Assembly (NCBI GenBank): GCA_015523665.1
Contig: WAJX01000254.1
Span: 1-12,354, forward strand
Reading direction: 5' to 3'
Length of the DNA: 12,354 nucleotides
Source of the DNA: Ferroglobus sp.
GTDB lineage: Archaea; Halobacteriota; Archaeoglobi; Archaeoglobales; Archaeoglobaceae
Positions 1-6,808 of this stretch are shown piece by piece (position 1 is the stretch's first letter; each line of letters starts with the position of its first letter). The notes under the pieces are model-generated. The model was not told the DNA's origin and did no database searches. It worked only from the letters and a program-made list of their open reading frames with translations. The position numbers and the translations under genes are program-made.

Positions 1-424
1 ATGTTAAATCTAAGTCTTTCATAAGCAATTTCTCTAAAGCGTTTATGTTATCGGTTAAACATGTTATTGCTACTTTATTTTCCCTAAACCAAACTTTTAG
101 CTTAGCCTCTGAAACTTTTTTAGCTATATCTTGTTTAACTCTTTCGATTATATCAGCCAATTTTGGCATCTCATGAAAATATGTATACTCTTTTAGCTCT
201 TTTGGGAAATAGATACACCCACCATTCTCCCCTACTATACATCTGGGGATTATACCAATACCTCTAAACAACCCCTCTAAATATGATACATTTTTACCAG
301 ATATCGGTATAATCTCAAGTTTTTTTGATAATTCTCTAAGTTTATTAATGACTTCAATTTTTATAGGTTCACCATGTTTGGATAATACTCCATCTATATC
401 TAAAAGTAAAATTTTGTAAAACAT
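1..424 (-). CDS. HAD-superfamily (type IIB) phosphatase, N-terminal part, cut by window edge
   Basis: The first 141 residues of a haloacid-dehalogenase-type phosphohydrolase are visible; the C-terminus lies beyond the left edge. Residues 5-13 read ILLLDIDGV, the HAD motif I, with D9 as expected nucleophile and D11 as general acid. S42 in PISGK fits motif II, and GENGG at 65-69 is typical of the Cof/phosphoglycolate-phosphatase/sucrose-phosphatase (IIB) branch. Motifs III and IV would be in the missing part. Family members remove phosphate from small molecules such as phosphoglycolate or sugar phosphates in the cytoplasm; the substrate cannot be told here. The ATG at 422-424 begins 33 bases after the aminotransferase stop and has no clear ribosome binding site or TATA box of its own, so the two genes are probably co-transcribed. 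Confidence 0.85.
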   Translation of the reverse strand, partial: MFYKILLLDIDGVLSKHGEPIKIEVINKLRELSKKLEIIPISGKNVSYLEGLFRGIGIIPRCIVGENGGCIYFPKELKEYTYFHEMPKLADIIERVKQDIAKKVSEAKLKVWFRENKVAITCLTDNINALEKLLMKDLDLT

Positions 425-457
425 ATTGATATTTTATAATGAATGTATCATGTTATT

Positions 458-1633
458 TTAGCCTCCTAAACTCTCTACAGCAGCTTTTATCCTCTCAACC
501 CCTTCATCAATTACTTCGTTTGGCACCGCAAATGTCATTCTTATATGTCCTTCACCATTACTACCAAAAGCAGTTCCAGCTACTACCGCAACACCATACT
601 TCTCCATTAGATATCTCGTGAACTCTTTTGAGGACTTTCCAGTACCTTCGATATTGGGGAAGACATAAAATGCCCCTTCTGGTTCTACAACTTTGAACTC
701 TGGAACACCTCTAAGTTTGTTAACAATCCTATCTCTCTTCTTTTGCAAATCTTTAACCAAATTCTTATTAGCCTCTTGTGCCTCTGGATGAGTTAAAGCG
801 ACATATGCAGCTTTTTGTACAAAAGCTGCAACATTTGTTATGGAGTTTTGTAGGAATATAGACATCTTCTCAATTATCTCCTTAGGAGCGACAGCCCAAC
901 CTATTCTCCAACCCGTCATTATATATGGTTTAGAGAATGTATCAACAACTATCGTTCGATCTTCCATTCCTGGAACAGATGCTATGCTCACATGCTTATT
1001 TGGTGGATAGACCATTTTACTGAATATCTCGTCTGAAAGTACAAGGATATCGTTATCTATAGCTACCTCTGCTATTTCTTTAACATTCTTAACAACCATG
1101 CCGTTTGGTCTTTGGGGAGTATTGACTATTATCATCTTTGTTCTATCTGTAACTAGCTCTTGTAAAGCATCGATATCCCATTGAAAGTCTGGTCTGGTTA
1201 GCGGAGCATATACTGGTTTTCCTCCAACATATTTGATCCAGAACTCATCAGGAGGATATCCCGGATTGGGAAAAATTACTTCATCACCCTCATCTATTAT
1301 CGTTAGCAAAGCGCAAGTTAAAGCAAACTTTGCTCCAGAAGTTACAATAACCTCTTCTGGATCTGTAGGTCTACCTCTCCTCTCCATTTCCTCAGCAATA
1401 GCCTCTCTCAGTTCTGGCAATCCTGGGCCTGGAACGTATTTTGTGTATCCTTCCTTTATAGCTTTAATAGCGGCTTCTGCGATAACATCAGGAGTTCTAT
1501 ACCCAGTAAAATCTCCTTCTTCGAAATGTAGCATTTTCATACCTTTTGCTTCTAATTCTTTTGCAATTCTCATGCTTTCCCATTGCCTTGGTTGTTCAAA
1601 GTGTGCTATCCTCTTTGGCCATTTGATTTTCAT
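458..1633 (-). CDS. PLP-dependent class I/II aminotransferase with atypical cofactor pocket
   Basis: This 391-residue protein is a full-length fold-type I aminotransferase, of the usual length for the archaeal aspartate/aromatic aminotransferase group. K235 in DTFSKPY is the expected Schiff-base lysine. MTGWRIGW (239-246) holds the phosphate-binding arginine R243, D201 in SDEIF should pair with the pyridine nitrogen, and R365 in GHIRMTF fits the substrate-carboxylate arginine. Two normally conserved contacts to the PLP O3' atom differ: the Asn of NPTG is R175 (PQRPNG, 173-178) and the Tyr of DEIY is F204. The reaction is presumably amino transfer between an amino acid and a 2-oxo acid, but the substrates cannot be predicted. 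The ATG at 1633 has a TATA-like box at -31 to -23 and no Shine-Dalgarno sequence, so the transcript is probably leaderless and reads on into the phosphatase gene. Confidence 0.93.
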   Translation of the reverse strand: MKIKWPKRIAHFEQPRQWESMRIAKELEAKGMKMLHFEEGDFTGYRTPDVIAEAAIKAIKEGYTKYVPGPGLPELREAIAEEMERRGRPTDPEEVIVTSGAKFALTCALLTIIDEGDEVIFPNPGYPPDEFWIKYVGGKPVYAPLTRPDFQWDIDALQELVTDRTKMIIVNTPQRPNGMVVKNVKEIAEVAIDNDILVLSDEIFSKMVYPPNKHVSIASVPGMEDRTIVVDTFSKPYIMTGWRIGWAVAPKEIIEKMSIFLQNSITNVAAFVQKAAYVALTHPEAQEANKNLVKDLQKKRDRIVNKLRGVPEFKVVEPEGAFYVFPNIEGTGKSSKEFTRYLMEKYGVAVVAGTAFGSNGEGHIRMTFAVPNEVIDEGVERIKAAVESLGG

Positions 1634-1655
1634 AATCTAACATTACAAATGCTTA

Positions 1656-1664
1656 TATATTTAA
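1656..1664 (-). promoter_or_regulatory. TATA-like box of the aminotransferase gene
   Basis: TTAAATATA on the minus strand lies at -31 to -23 from the A of the aminotransferase ATG. That is the archaeal TATA position if transcription starts at the start codon. A purine-rich BRE-like stretch precedes it. Confidence 0.6.
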
Positions 1665-1676
1665 TTTGCTATTTTG

Positions 1677-1697
1677 TTAATATAACGTTATAAAAAA
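1677..1697 (+). promoter_or_regulatory. Putative TATA-like boxes of the small orphan gene
   Basis: Two candidate boxes, TTAATATAA (1677-1685) and TTATAAAAA (1689-1697), precede the plus-strand gene. The first would place the transcript start near 1707 and leave a very short leader carrying GGTGGAG. The second would give a start at or just after the ATG. The sequence does not decide between them. The 72-81 bases between the two divergent start codons must hold both promoters. Confidence 0.4.
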
Positions 1698-1714
1698 TTG
1701 TAGCGGTGGAGAAT

Positions 1715-1984
1715 ATGTGTTTGTCAAAAAAGGAGAGAGAATTCATTGAAGATTGGCTTAAAGTAGTTGACGGAAGTATATCAGAGTTTGCCTTTTATGA
1801 GAAGTGGGCTGTAAAAAAGGATGCTAGAAATCTGTTAGAAGTTATGGAGAAGAAGAATAGAGGAGATTTAGATTGGAAATGTTGTATAAGGGTAATGCGC
1901 CATAGAATAAAGAAAAAATATGAAAGAATGGTAGAAGAGTTAAAGACACTTGAAAAATTCTTAATGCAAGAAAAAATGCCTTAA
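1715..1984 (+). CDS. Small archaeal protein of unknown function (89 aa)
   Basis: This is an 89-residue, highly charged and mostly helical protein with no membrane segment or signal peptide. It begins MCLSKKEREFIEDWL and carries a basic stretch around RVMRHRIKKKYERM that runs into a C-terminal helix likely to form a coiled coil. I do not recognise a named domain; the general look, with an N-terminal EREFIEDWL and a later RVMRHRIKKK, resembles small conserved proteins of archaea as I recall them. I chose the ATG at 1715 because GGTGGAG at 1705-1711 sits at ribosome-binding distance. An in-frame GTG at 1706 would add three residues but lacks such a site. The gene is divergent from the aminotransferase, and its stop codon abuts the end of the convergent deacetylase-like gene with no spacer. 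Basic residues make nucleic-acid binding conceivable, but nothing proves it. Confidence 0.75.
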   Translation: MCLSKKEREFIEDWLKVVDGSISEFAFYEKWAVKKDARNLLEVMEKKNRGDLDWKCCIRVMRHRIKKKYERMVEELKTLEKFLMQEKMP

Positions 1985-2827
1985 TCAAAAGTTATCTGAT
2001 AAAACTCTTATTATACGTGGAAATATGTATTCAGCAACATCTCTGCGCGATCCTCCATGAGTTATTATAATGTACCTACCATCGCAAACCTCATCGGCTA
2101 AAGATTTCACAATTTTTGCTAATTCTATGTAGAAATCCTTGGTTAATCCCAAATCGCCATAGTCGCCTTGACAGGTATCATGCCCAAAGTTGTGGAAGAT
2201 GAACGTTGGTTTAAATTTTTTAATTCTTTTAAATTCTTCTTCAACGAGACTTAAATATTCATTGTCACTTATACTCCATCCTACATCGATGTCTACTTTA
2301 GTTTCATCATCACTGATATAATCTGTATTGCAGAAACAGATATGCAATACATCTGGATCACGCTCAAATATTGCTCTAGTCCCATCTCCATGATGTCTAT
2401 CTGTATCCAGTATTACAAATCTATTTAAATTATATTTTTTACGCATATATCTTATAGCTGGTCCGGTGCAGGATAGATATGTTCCACCCCAACCATAACT
2501 AGGTCCAGCGTGATGTCCAGCAGCAGAGTTAAAAACTAAGGCATTATAAATCTCTTTATTCCAAATTTTTTCTGCTGCATCTATAACACCACCTATAGAA
2601 TATCTCGCCCTTCTATAATACCAAGCATTTTTTACATTCTCCAAATAATCTGGGGTGTGCACTTCCAACAACAATTCCTCGTCCACTTCTTTTGGCTTAA
2701 ACAACCTAACATTCGGCAGTTCTAATTCAGCATTCATAACTTTTGGAAAATTACTGAATTTATTTCCTATTACTGGCCCTGGTTCAGAACTAAAAATCTC
2801 ATGAAAAAATACACCAGTCACTTTCAT
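1985..2827 (-). CDS. AcuC/histone-deacetylase-fold protein lacking the catalytic tyrosine
   Basis: This 280-residue protein belongs to the arginase/deacetylase superfamily, which contains AcuC, acetylpolyamine amidohydrolases and histone deacetylases. It is shorter than typical members (about 340-375). The His pair is H105-H106 in AGHHAGPS, the zinc ligands D143 and H145 lie in DTDRHHGDGT, and D222 in QGDYGDLGLT fits the third ligand. The closing GGGY loop is replaced by HGGSRR (257-262), so the transition-state tyrosine is missing and S260/R261 take its place. The usual GFCxFNN segment after the His pair is also divergent. Zinc binding therefore looks intact, while deacetylase activity may be weak, altered or aimed at another acyl or amide substrate. 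The gene starts 33 bases after the TPP-enzyme stop with no obvious promoter, so it is probably the last gene of that transcript. Confidence 0.85.
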   Translation of the reverse strand: MKVTGVFFHEIFSSEPGPVIGNKFSNFPKVMNAELELPNVRLFKPKEVDEELLLEVHTPDYLENVKNAWYYRRARYSIGGVIDAAEKIWNKEIYNALVFNSAAGHHAGPSYGWGGTYLSCTGPAIRYMRKKYNLNRFVILDTDRHHGDGTRAIFERDPDVLHICFCNTDYISDDETKVDIDVGWSISDNEYLSLVEEEFKRIKKFKPTFIFHNFGHDTCQGDYGDLGLTKDFYIELAKIVKSLADEVCDGRYIIITHGGSRRDVAEYIFPRIIRVLSDNF

Positions 2828-2860
2828 ACAGATCTTGATGATTGTCTGAGACTAAAAAGA

Positions 2861-4489
2861 TTAACCAAGACTTTTCCTCCATTCAATGTATTGTTTAGAA
2901 ACTGGACTTGCAATTCTTTCGACCTCTATATTTAAACAGAATGGTTGTTTAGAGTTGATAGCCCTCTTTATTGAAGGGATTATATCATTTTCATCTTGGA
3001 TGTATTCTCCTCTTCCACCTAATGCTTCTGCAACCTCATCATATCTCGCCTTACTCAATAAAGTGGCAACTTCTCTTCCATGTATCTCTTTCTGATCATG
3101 GTATATCATTCCCCATGCAGAGTCGTTTAGTATGACACATATAAACGGAATTGAATACCTAACCGCTGTTTCAAATTCCATTATATTAAATCCAGCAGAT
3201 CCATCACCAGTTATAGTAAAAACGTTGTCGGATTTTCTTACAAGTTTAGCAGATATGGCTGATGGTATTCCATGACCCAGAGCTCTAAAAGGGCCCCATA
3301 ATACCAGTTGTAATGGTTTTATAGCTTTTACAGTCATTCTACACCATACAGATGCATCTCCTCCGTCTACTATAACCGTTGTATTTTTATCCAATATCTT
3401 AGCTATCTCCTTCATAACGATGAGAGGATGCAATTTACCTCCAATATCAGCATCTTCTGCTTTTTTATCTCTAAAATTCTTTAGCTCCTCAATCCAATTT
3501 TCTCTGACAACAAAATCCTTTTTACTAGCTATTTCAGCTAATTGCATAATAAAGTCTTTCTCATTAGCAACTACGCCAATTTCAGGCATTAAATTTCTCC
3601 AAAGATTGTCATAAAGACTAGAAACGTGAATGACTTTCCCTCTAAGTTTAGCTCCAAATCCTAATCTAAAATCGAAATTAACTCCAATAGCTAAAATTAC
3701 ATCAGCATCAATTATTTTACTGGCTATTGGATTTACAGCCGAACTTGAATCTCCAAAACACAATTCATGTTCATCGGATATAACTCCTCTAGCATCTTCA
3801 TGTGTGAAAACCGGCATTTGAGTTGTTTCTACGAAGTTGATCAGTTCCTCTTCAGCAAAACTCTTCCACACTCCTCCACCAGCAATAACAATAGGTCTCT
3901 TAGCATTCTTTAAAATATTTAATATCCTCTCCAATAAATCCCTGTTTAATTTTGTATTCGCTATTGTAATTTTCGGAACCTTTATTTCTCCTTCAATTCT
4001 TTTAGCAAGAACATCTATTGGTATAGATAAATGAACGGGTTTCTGTTGAATTAATGCATGTTTCACAGCCTCAATGAGATAATCGTTAATCCTATTAGGA
4101 TCTATAACCATCTCAGAGTATGCAGTTATAGATTTTGCAAAGTTTTCCTGATCCAATTCTTGTAGGGCTCCTTTGTTTAAATTAATTAATTCACTACGTC
4201 CGCTTATCAGCAACACTGGAGATCTTGCCAAATAAGCCTGAGCAACTCCAGTTAACGCATTTGTAAAACCCGGACCAGCAGTTACTAAGCACACTCCTAA
4301 AGATCTACTCAATCTAGCATAGATATCTGCCATGAATGCTGCTGCTTGTTCGTGACGGGTGCCAATAATAGCAATATCTTCTTCATAACAGCCGTCATAT
4401 ATCGGATTTATATGAGACCCAGCAAGTCCAAAAACATACTCAACTCCAAGTTCTTTAAGAAATTTTGCTATAACTCTTCCACCATCCAT
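2861..4489 (-). CDS. Thiamine-diphosphate enzyme, acetolactate synthase / 2-hydroxyacyl-CoA lyase-like
   Basis: This has the three-domain build of the IlvB-like TPP family. Residue numbers count from the upstream ATG at 4498; the start used here is residue 4 of that frame. The pyrimidine-binding domain includes E50 in TRHEQAA, the glutamate that activates TPP, and AGPGFTN at 74-80. A middle domain follows near 190-330. The TPP/Mg domain has GDGSAGFN at 431-438 and N458 in ILND. The ND-S-AWG stretch and nearby residues (EFETAVRYSIP, 441-451) recall the ILVBL/HACL2 branch from memory, so a 2-oxo-acid decarboxylase or 2-hydroxyacyl-CoA lyase is as likely as an acetolactate synthase. No regulatory subunit is adjacent, and a true ilvB lies elsewhere in the window. 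I prefer the ATG at 4489 because a TATA-like box at 4507-4516 is too close to the one at 4498. Confidence 0.88.
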   Translation of the reverse strand: MDGGRVIAKFLKELGVEYVFGLAGSHINPIYDGCYEEDIAIIGTRHEQAAAFMADIYARLSRSLGVCLVTAGPGFTNALTGVAQAYLARSPVLLISGRSELINLNKGALQELDQENFAKSITAYSEMVIDPNRINDYLIEAVKHALIQQKPVHLSIPIDVLAKRIEGEIKVPKITIANTKLNRDLLERILNILKNAKRPIVIAGGGVWKSFAEEELINFVETTQMPVFTHEDARGVISDEHELCFGDSSSAVNPIASKIIDADVILAIGVNFDFRLGFGAKLRGKVIHVSSLYDNLWRNLMPEIGVVANEKDFIMQLAEIASKKDFVVRENWIEELKNFRDKKAEDADIGGKLHPLIVMKEIAKILDKNTTVIVDGGDASVWCRMTVKAIKPLQLVLWGPFRALGHGIPSAISAKLVRKSDNVFTITGDGSAGFNIMEFETAVRYSIPFICVILNDSAWGMIYHDQKEIHGREVATLLSKARYDEVAEALGGRGEYIQDENDIIPSIKRAINSKQPFCLNIEVERIASPVSKQYIEWRKSLG

Positions 4490-4506
4490 AACTACCATAA
4501 TTTTGA

Positions 4507-4516
4507 TTTTATATAA
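4507..4516 (-). promoter_or_regulatory. TATA-like box of the TPP-enzyme gene
   Basis: TTATATAAAA on the minus strand lies at -27 to -18 from the ATG at 4489. This is slightly close but workable for a leaderless transcript. A second AT-rich candidate lies near 4543-4555 and would give a leader of about 25-30 bases. Confidence 0.5.
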
Positions 4517-4590
4517 CCTCTATTAAACTTTAATTATTCCCATTTTTAATATATAATTCAAAATTTATTTTTATTATTTATATTATTATA

Positions 4591-4622
4591 TTACATGACA
4601 AATTTATTACATGACAAATATG
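4591..4622. repeat. 16-bp tandem duplication at the end of the transporter gene
   Basis: TTACATGACAAAT occurs at 4591-4603 and again at 4607-4619, as part of a 16-base unit repeated twice with 14 of 16 positions equal. On the minus strand the upstream copy encodes the last Val-Met and stop codon of the EamA transporter. The second copy follows immediately after the stop. Confidence 0.85.
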
Positions 4623-5485
4623 ATCGAAGCACCAGTAACGATAATTAACGCACTTATAAAAATATTGAAAGTAACAGTCTCCAAACCCTTCAAAAACAAT
4701 TTACTATACAATATTATAAAAAGAGCTTCAGAGTTCGTTAATGCAGAAACTGTTGCTGGATCTCCATATTGGAGTGCATAAAAAAAAGTTATCCATCCCA
4801 ATGCCAAGCATAGTCCAGCAGGAAGAAGTGTCTTAAAAGCTCTTCTCTCTCTAATAACCTCTCTAGCACTCTGAGAGATTTTTGTTAAAATTAAACTAAC
4901 AAGCGTCGCAGCTAGATAACCTATCCAAACACCTAAAAATGGATCCGATAAAGCGTTTAACCCCATTTTTCTTAAAACTACGGCAGAACCAGTTAAAATT
5001 GATGCCAAAAATGGGAATATGAGGTCATTGTATGTCAAATCTCTTGCAATCCTCTCTTCTTTAAGACTCATATTTAGCAAGATAACTCCTATAACAATGA
5101 TTACTCCACCAATATACGTCCCTATACTCGCAAATTTTGAAAAAACTATAATAGAAAGAACCGAAGCGAACAAAGGCCACGAAGCAAAAGCTGATGCATT
5201 TATAGATGTTCCGAGATGTTCTATTCCTTTATAGTATAACAATCTAACCAACGCTGGAGAAAAGACTCCAGCAATAAAGAAGAAGAAGATACCATAAAAA
5301 TTCCAGTAGAACTGTGGATAAACGATAATTTTAATCAAATTTATTATGGTGAAGAATGTAAAACCAAAAAAACTGATTATCACCGTTGCAGATATATAAT
5401 CAACTTTTTCCAATCCATACCTGACTAGCACTATACCTCCAGCAAAAATTGATGCAGCTAAAACTGAAAGAATTTCTCCAAGCAT
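4607..5485 (-). CDS. EamA/DMT-family transporter, ten membrane helices
   Basis: The 292-residue product has ten hydrophobic segments, near residues 4-22, 31-55, 62-84, 96-116, 121-139, 154-172, 183-201, 221-239, 247-265 and 273-291. This is the two-times-five-helix duplication of the drug/metabolite transporter superfamily. The family exports or imports small metabolites such as amino acids or nucleotide sugars at the cytoplasmic membrane, and the substrate cannot be told from sequence. The ATG at 5485 follows directly after the TAG of the 58-residue gene, which suggests translational coupling, with only a weak AAGGGA ahead of it. Its place downstream of the 2-hydroxy-acid oxidase genes makes a substrate or product of that pathway a reasonable guess. 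The end of the gene carries a short tandem duplication. Confidence 0.9.
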   Translation of the reverse strand: MLGEILSVLAASIFAGGIVLVRYGLEKVDYISATVIISFFGFTFFTIINLIKIIVYPQFYWNFYGIFFFFIAGVFSPALVRLLYYKGIEHLGTSINASAFASWPLFASVLSIIVFSKFASIGTYIGGVIIVIGVILLNMSLKEERIARDLTYNDLIFPFLASILTGSAVVLRKMGLNALSDPFLGVWIGYLAATLVSLILTKISQSAREVIRERRAFKTLLPAGLCLALGWITFFYALQYGDPATVSALTNSEALFIILYSKLFLKGLETVTFNIFISALIIVTGASIIFVM

Positions 5486-5662
5486 CTATTGTCCCTTACT
5501 TCGTAAAAATCTCTTTGCAACTACATTTTGAGCCCATGGACATTCATCACTCAGAAGTGTTGATTTAAACTCAATTAAACGTTGTAGTTCATCCTCAGAT
5601 ATATCGTCTTTTTTTATAACGTTCATAAACCTTGAGTCGATTTCTTTTAGGCGTTCTTTCAA
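5486..5662 (-). CDS. 58-residue hypothetical protein with TTG start inside the oxidase-transporter operon
   Basis: This small open frame fills almost the whole gap between the GlcF-like gene and the transporter. It starts at TTG (5660-5662), six bases after a perfect GGAGGTG at 5669-5675, and ends in TAG directly before the transporter ATG. The product begins MKERLKEIDSRF and ends AKRFLRSKGQ. It is charged and probably two or three helices, with no membrane segment and one cysteine (C41, in DECPW). I recognise no family. The ribosome binding site, the tight packing on both sides and the fully open frame are strong evidence that it is translated. It might be an accessory subunit of the oxidase or a coupling peptide for the transporter, but nothing in the sequence shows which. 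Confidence 0.8.
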   Translation of the reverse strand: MKERLKEIDSRFMNVIKKDDISEDELQRLIEFKSTLLSDECPWAQNVVAKRFLRSKGQ

Positions 5663-5665
5663 ATT

Positions 5666-6808
5666 TTACACCTCCATGCCCTTTTCCACAACTTCAACTA
5701 TATTTAATGTTTTCAGATTTTCGCCTTCAAGCATTGTTGTGCATATAGGACAAGCTGTGATAACAGTGTCCACACCTTTTTCTCCCACTTCCTTAGCCAG
5801 GAGTTTTGAAACTCTATCTCTCTTCTCTAAGTCCATCCAAGCGTGTCCACTTCCTCCTCCACAGCATATTGCCATATATCTGTTTGCATAGAATTCTTCC
5901 AACTCCATAACAGAGGATACTACATCTCTGGGTTCATCAAATATACCATTATGCCTTCCCAAATAACAGGGGTCTTTGTAAATTACTCTCTCATTAATTC
6001 TCCTTAATTTTATTTTTCCATCATCTATTAACTCCTTAAGAAAGACTGAGATATGGATTATATTGTCCAAACCATAATCATTCTTAAAAGTGTGAAAATC
6101 GTGAGGAGAAAATGTTATAACCCTATCAAATCTTTCAAGTATTTCCAAATTCTTTTCTTTAAACATCTCAAAGAGTCCGAGTTCTCCGAGTCTTAATGCT
6201 AAATCTCCACTGTTAGGTTCATTCTTCAATATCCCAAAGTTTACTCCAGCATTTTTCAGTATGTTAATGGCAGATTCTAAAGCCTTTGAATTTCTCTGAT
6301 CATAAGCTGAATCGCCCATATAAAACAAGATCTCTGTTTTTTCCTGCAAAGCATCTTTCACTTTAGAATTAGGAGAATTAGAACCAGAATTTATATCACT
6401 TATCAACGGTCTTGAAACTCCTTGAGGGTTGTTATATTTCCTGAGATTCTCAAGGAGTCTTGCAGCTTGAGTTGGAGCTAAGCCTCTCTCGATAAAATAT
6501 GCTCTGATTTCTGAAACGTGCCTAGGAATATCCAATATCTTCCTATAAAAAGTACCAAGCAGAGAAACAGTACATCTGTATTTGCATAATCCACAAGTTG
6601 TGCAGTATTGATAATATTCGGCAAGCTCTTTTGTAGGTTCAATTAACCCAATTCTGCAAGCAAATGCTAAAACATACATCCCATAAGCTGTATATGCTGA
6701 ATCCCTAGTTTCTATATACTGCGTACAACCCTCTCTACAATAGTGACATCTACATTCCATACATATTCTGGGATGGTCTGTATGTAACAACATATCTCCA
6801 TCACTCAA
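5666..6808 (-). CDS. GlcF/HdrD-like Fe-S oxidoreductase subunit with one CCG motif lost
   Basis: This 380-residue protein should pass electrons from the FAD oxidase encoded just upstream to a membrane or soluble acceptor. Two N-terminal ferredoxin-type clusters are visible. The first has five cysteines with unusual spacing (C16, C19, C21, C24, C28); the second is classic (C69, C72, C75, C79). The C-terminal cysteine-rich domain is intact, with C281 in KDPCYLG, C315-C316 in CCGGG and C353/C356 in ACPIC. The matching first CCG domain (about 160-220) keeps the fold-like pattern but has N199-S200 where the Cys pair should be, and no cysteine near 165. The start is TTG at 6808, with GGAGGGG at 6815-6821, and overlaps the upstream gene by 8 bases. 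An in-frame ATG at 6793 is a less supported alternative. Confidence 0.9.
   Translation of the reverse strand: MSDGDMLLHTDHPRICMECRCHYCREGCTQYIETRDSAYTAYGMYVLAFACRIGLIEPTKELAEYYQYCTTCGLCKYRCTVSLLGTFYRKILDIPRHVSEIRAYFIERGLAPTQAARLLENLRKYNNPQGVSRPLISDINSGSNSPNSKVKDALQEKTEILFYMGDSAYDQRNSKALESAINILKNAGVNFGILKNEPNSGDLALRLGELGLFEMFKEKNLEILERFDRVITFSPHDFHTFKNDYGLDNIIHISVFLKELIDDGKIKLRRINERVIYKDPCYLGRHNGIFDEPRDVVSSVMELEEFYANRYMAICCGGGSGHAWMDLEKRDRVSKLLAKEVGEKGVDTVITACPICTTMLEGENLKTLNIVEVVEKGMEV
5669..5675 (-). promoter_or_regulatory. Perfect Shine-Dalgarno site for the 58-residue gene
   Basis: GGAGGTG on the minus strand lies six bases before the TTG at 5662. It overlaps the last codons of the GlcF-like gene and decides the start of the small gene. 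Confidence 0.85.

Noticed and set aside
439..621. Plus-strand 60-codon frame rich in Leu and Gln
   Set aside because: It is antisense to the C-terminus of the aminotransferase and has no start signals.
1233..1640. Plus-strand open frame of 135 codons
   Set aside because: It lies opposite the well-supported aminotransferase, has low-complexity Ser/Ile-rich composition and matches no family; it is a shadow of the real gene.
4499..4606. AT-rich gap as a possible origin or ncRNA gene
   Set aside because: It has no GC-rich core, no paired origin repeats and no stable stem; a promoter and a short duplication account for the visible structure.
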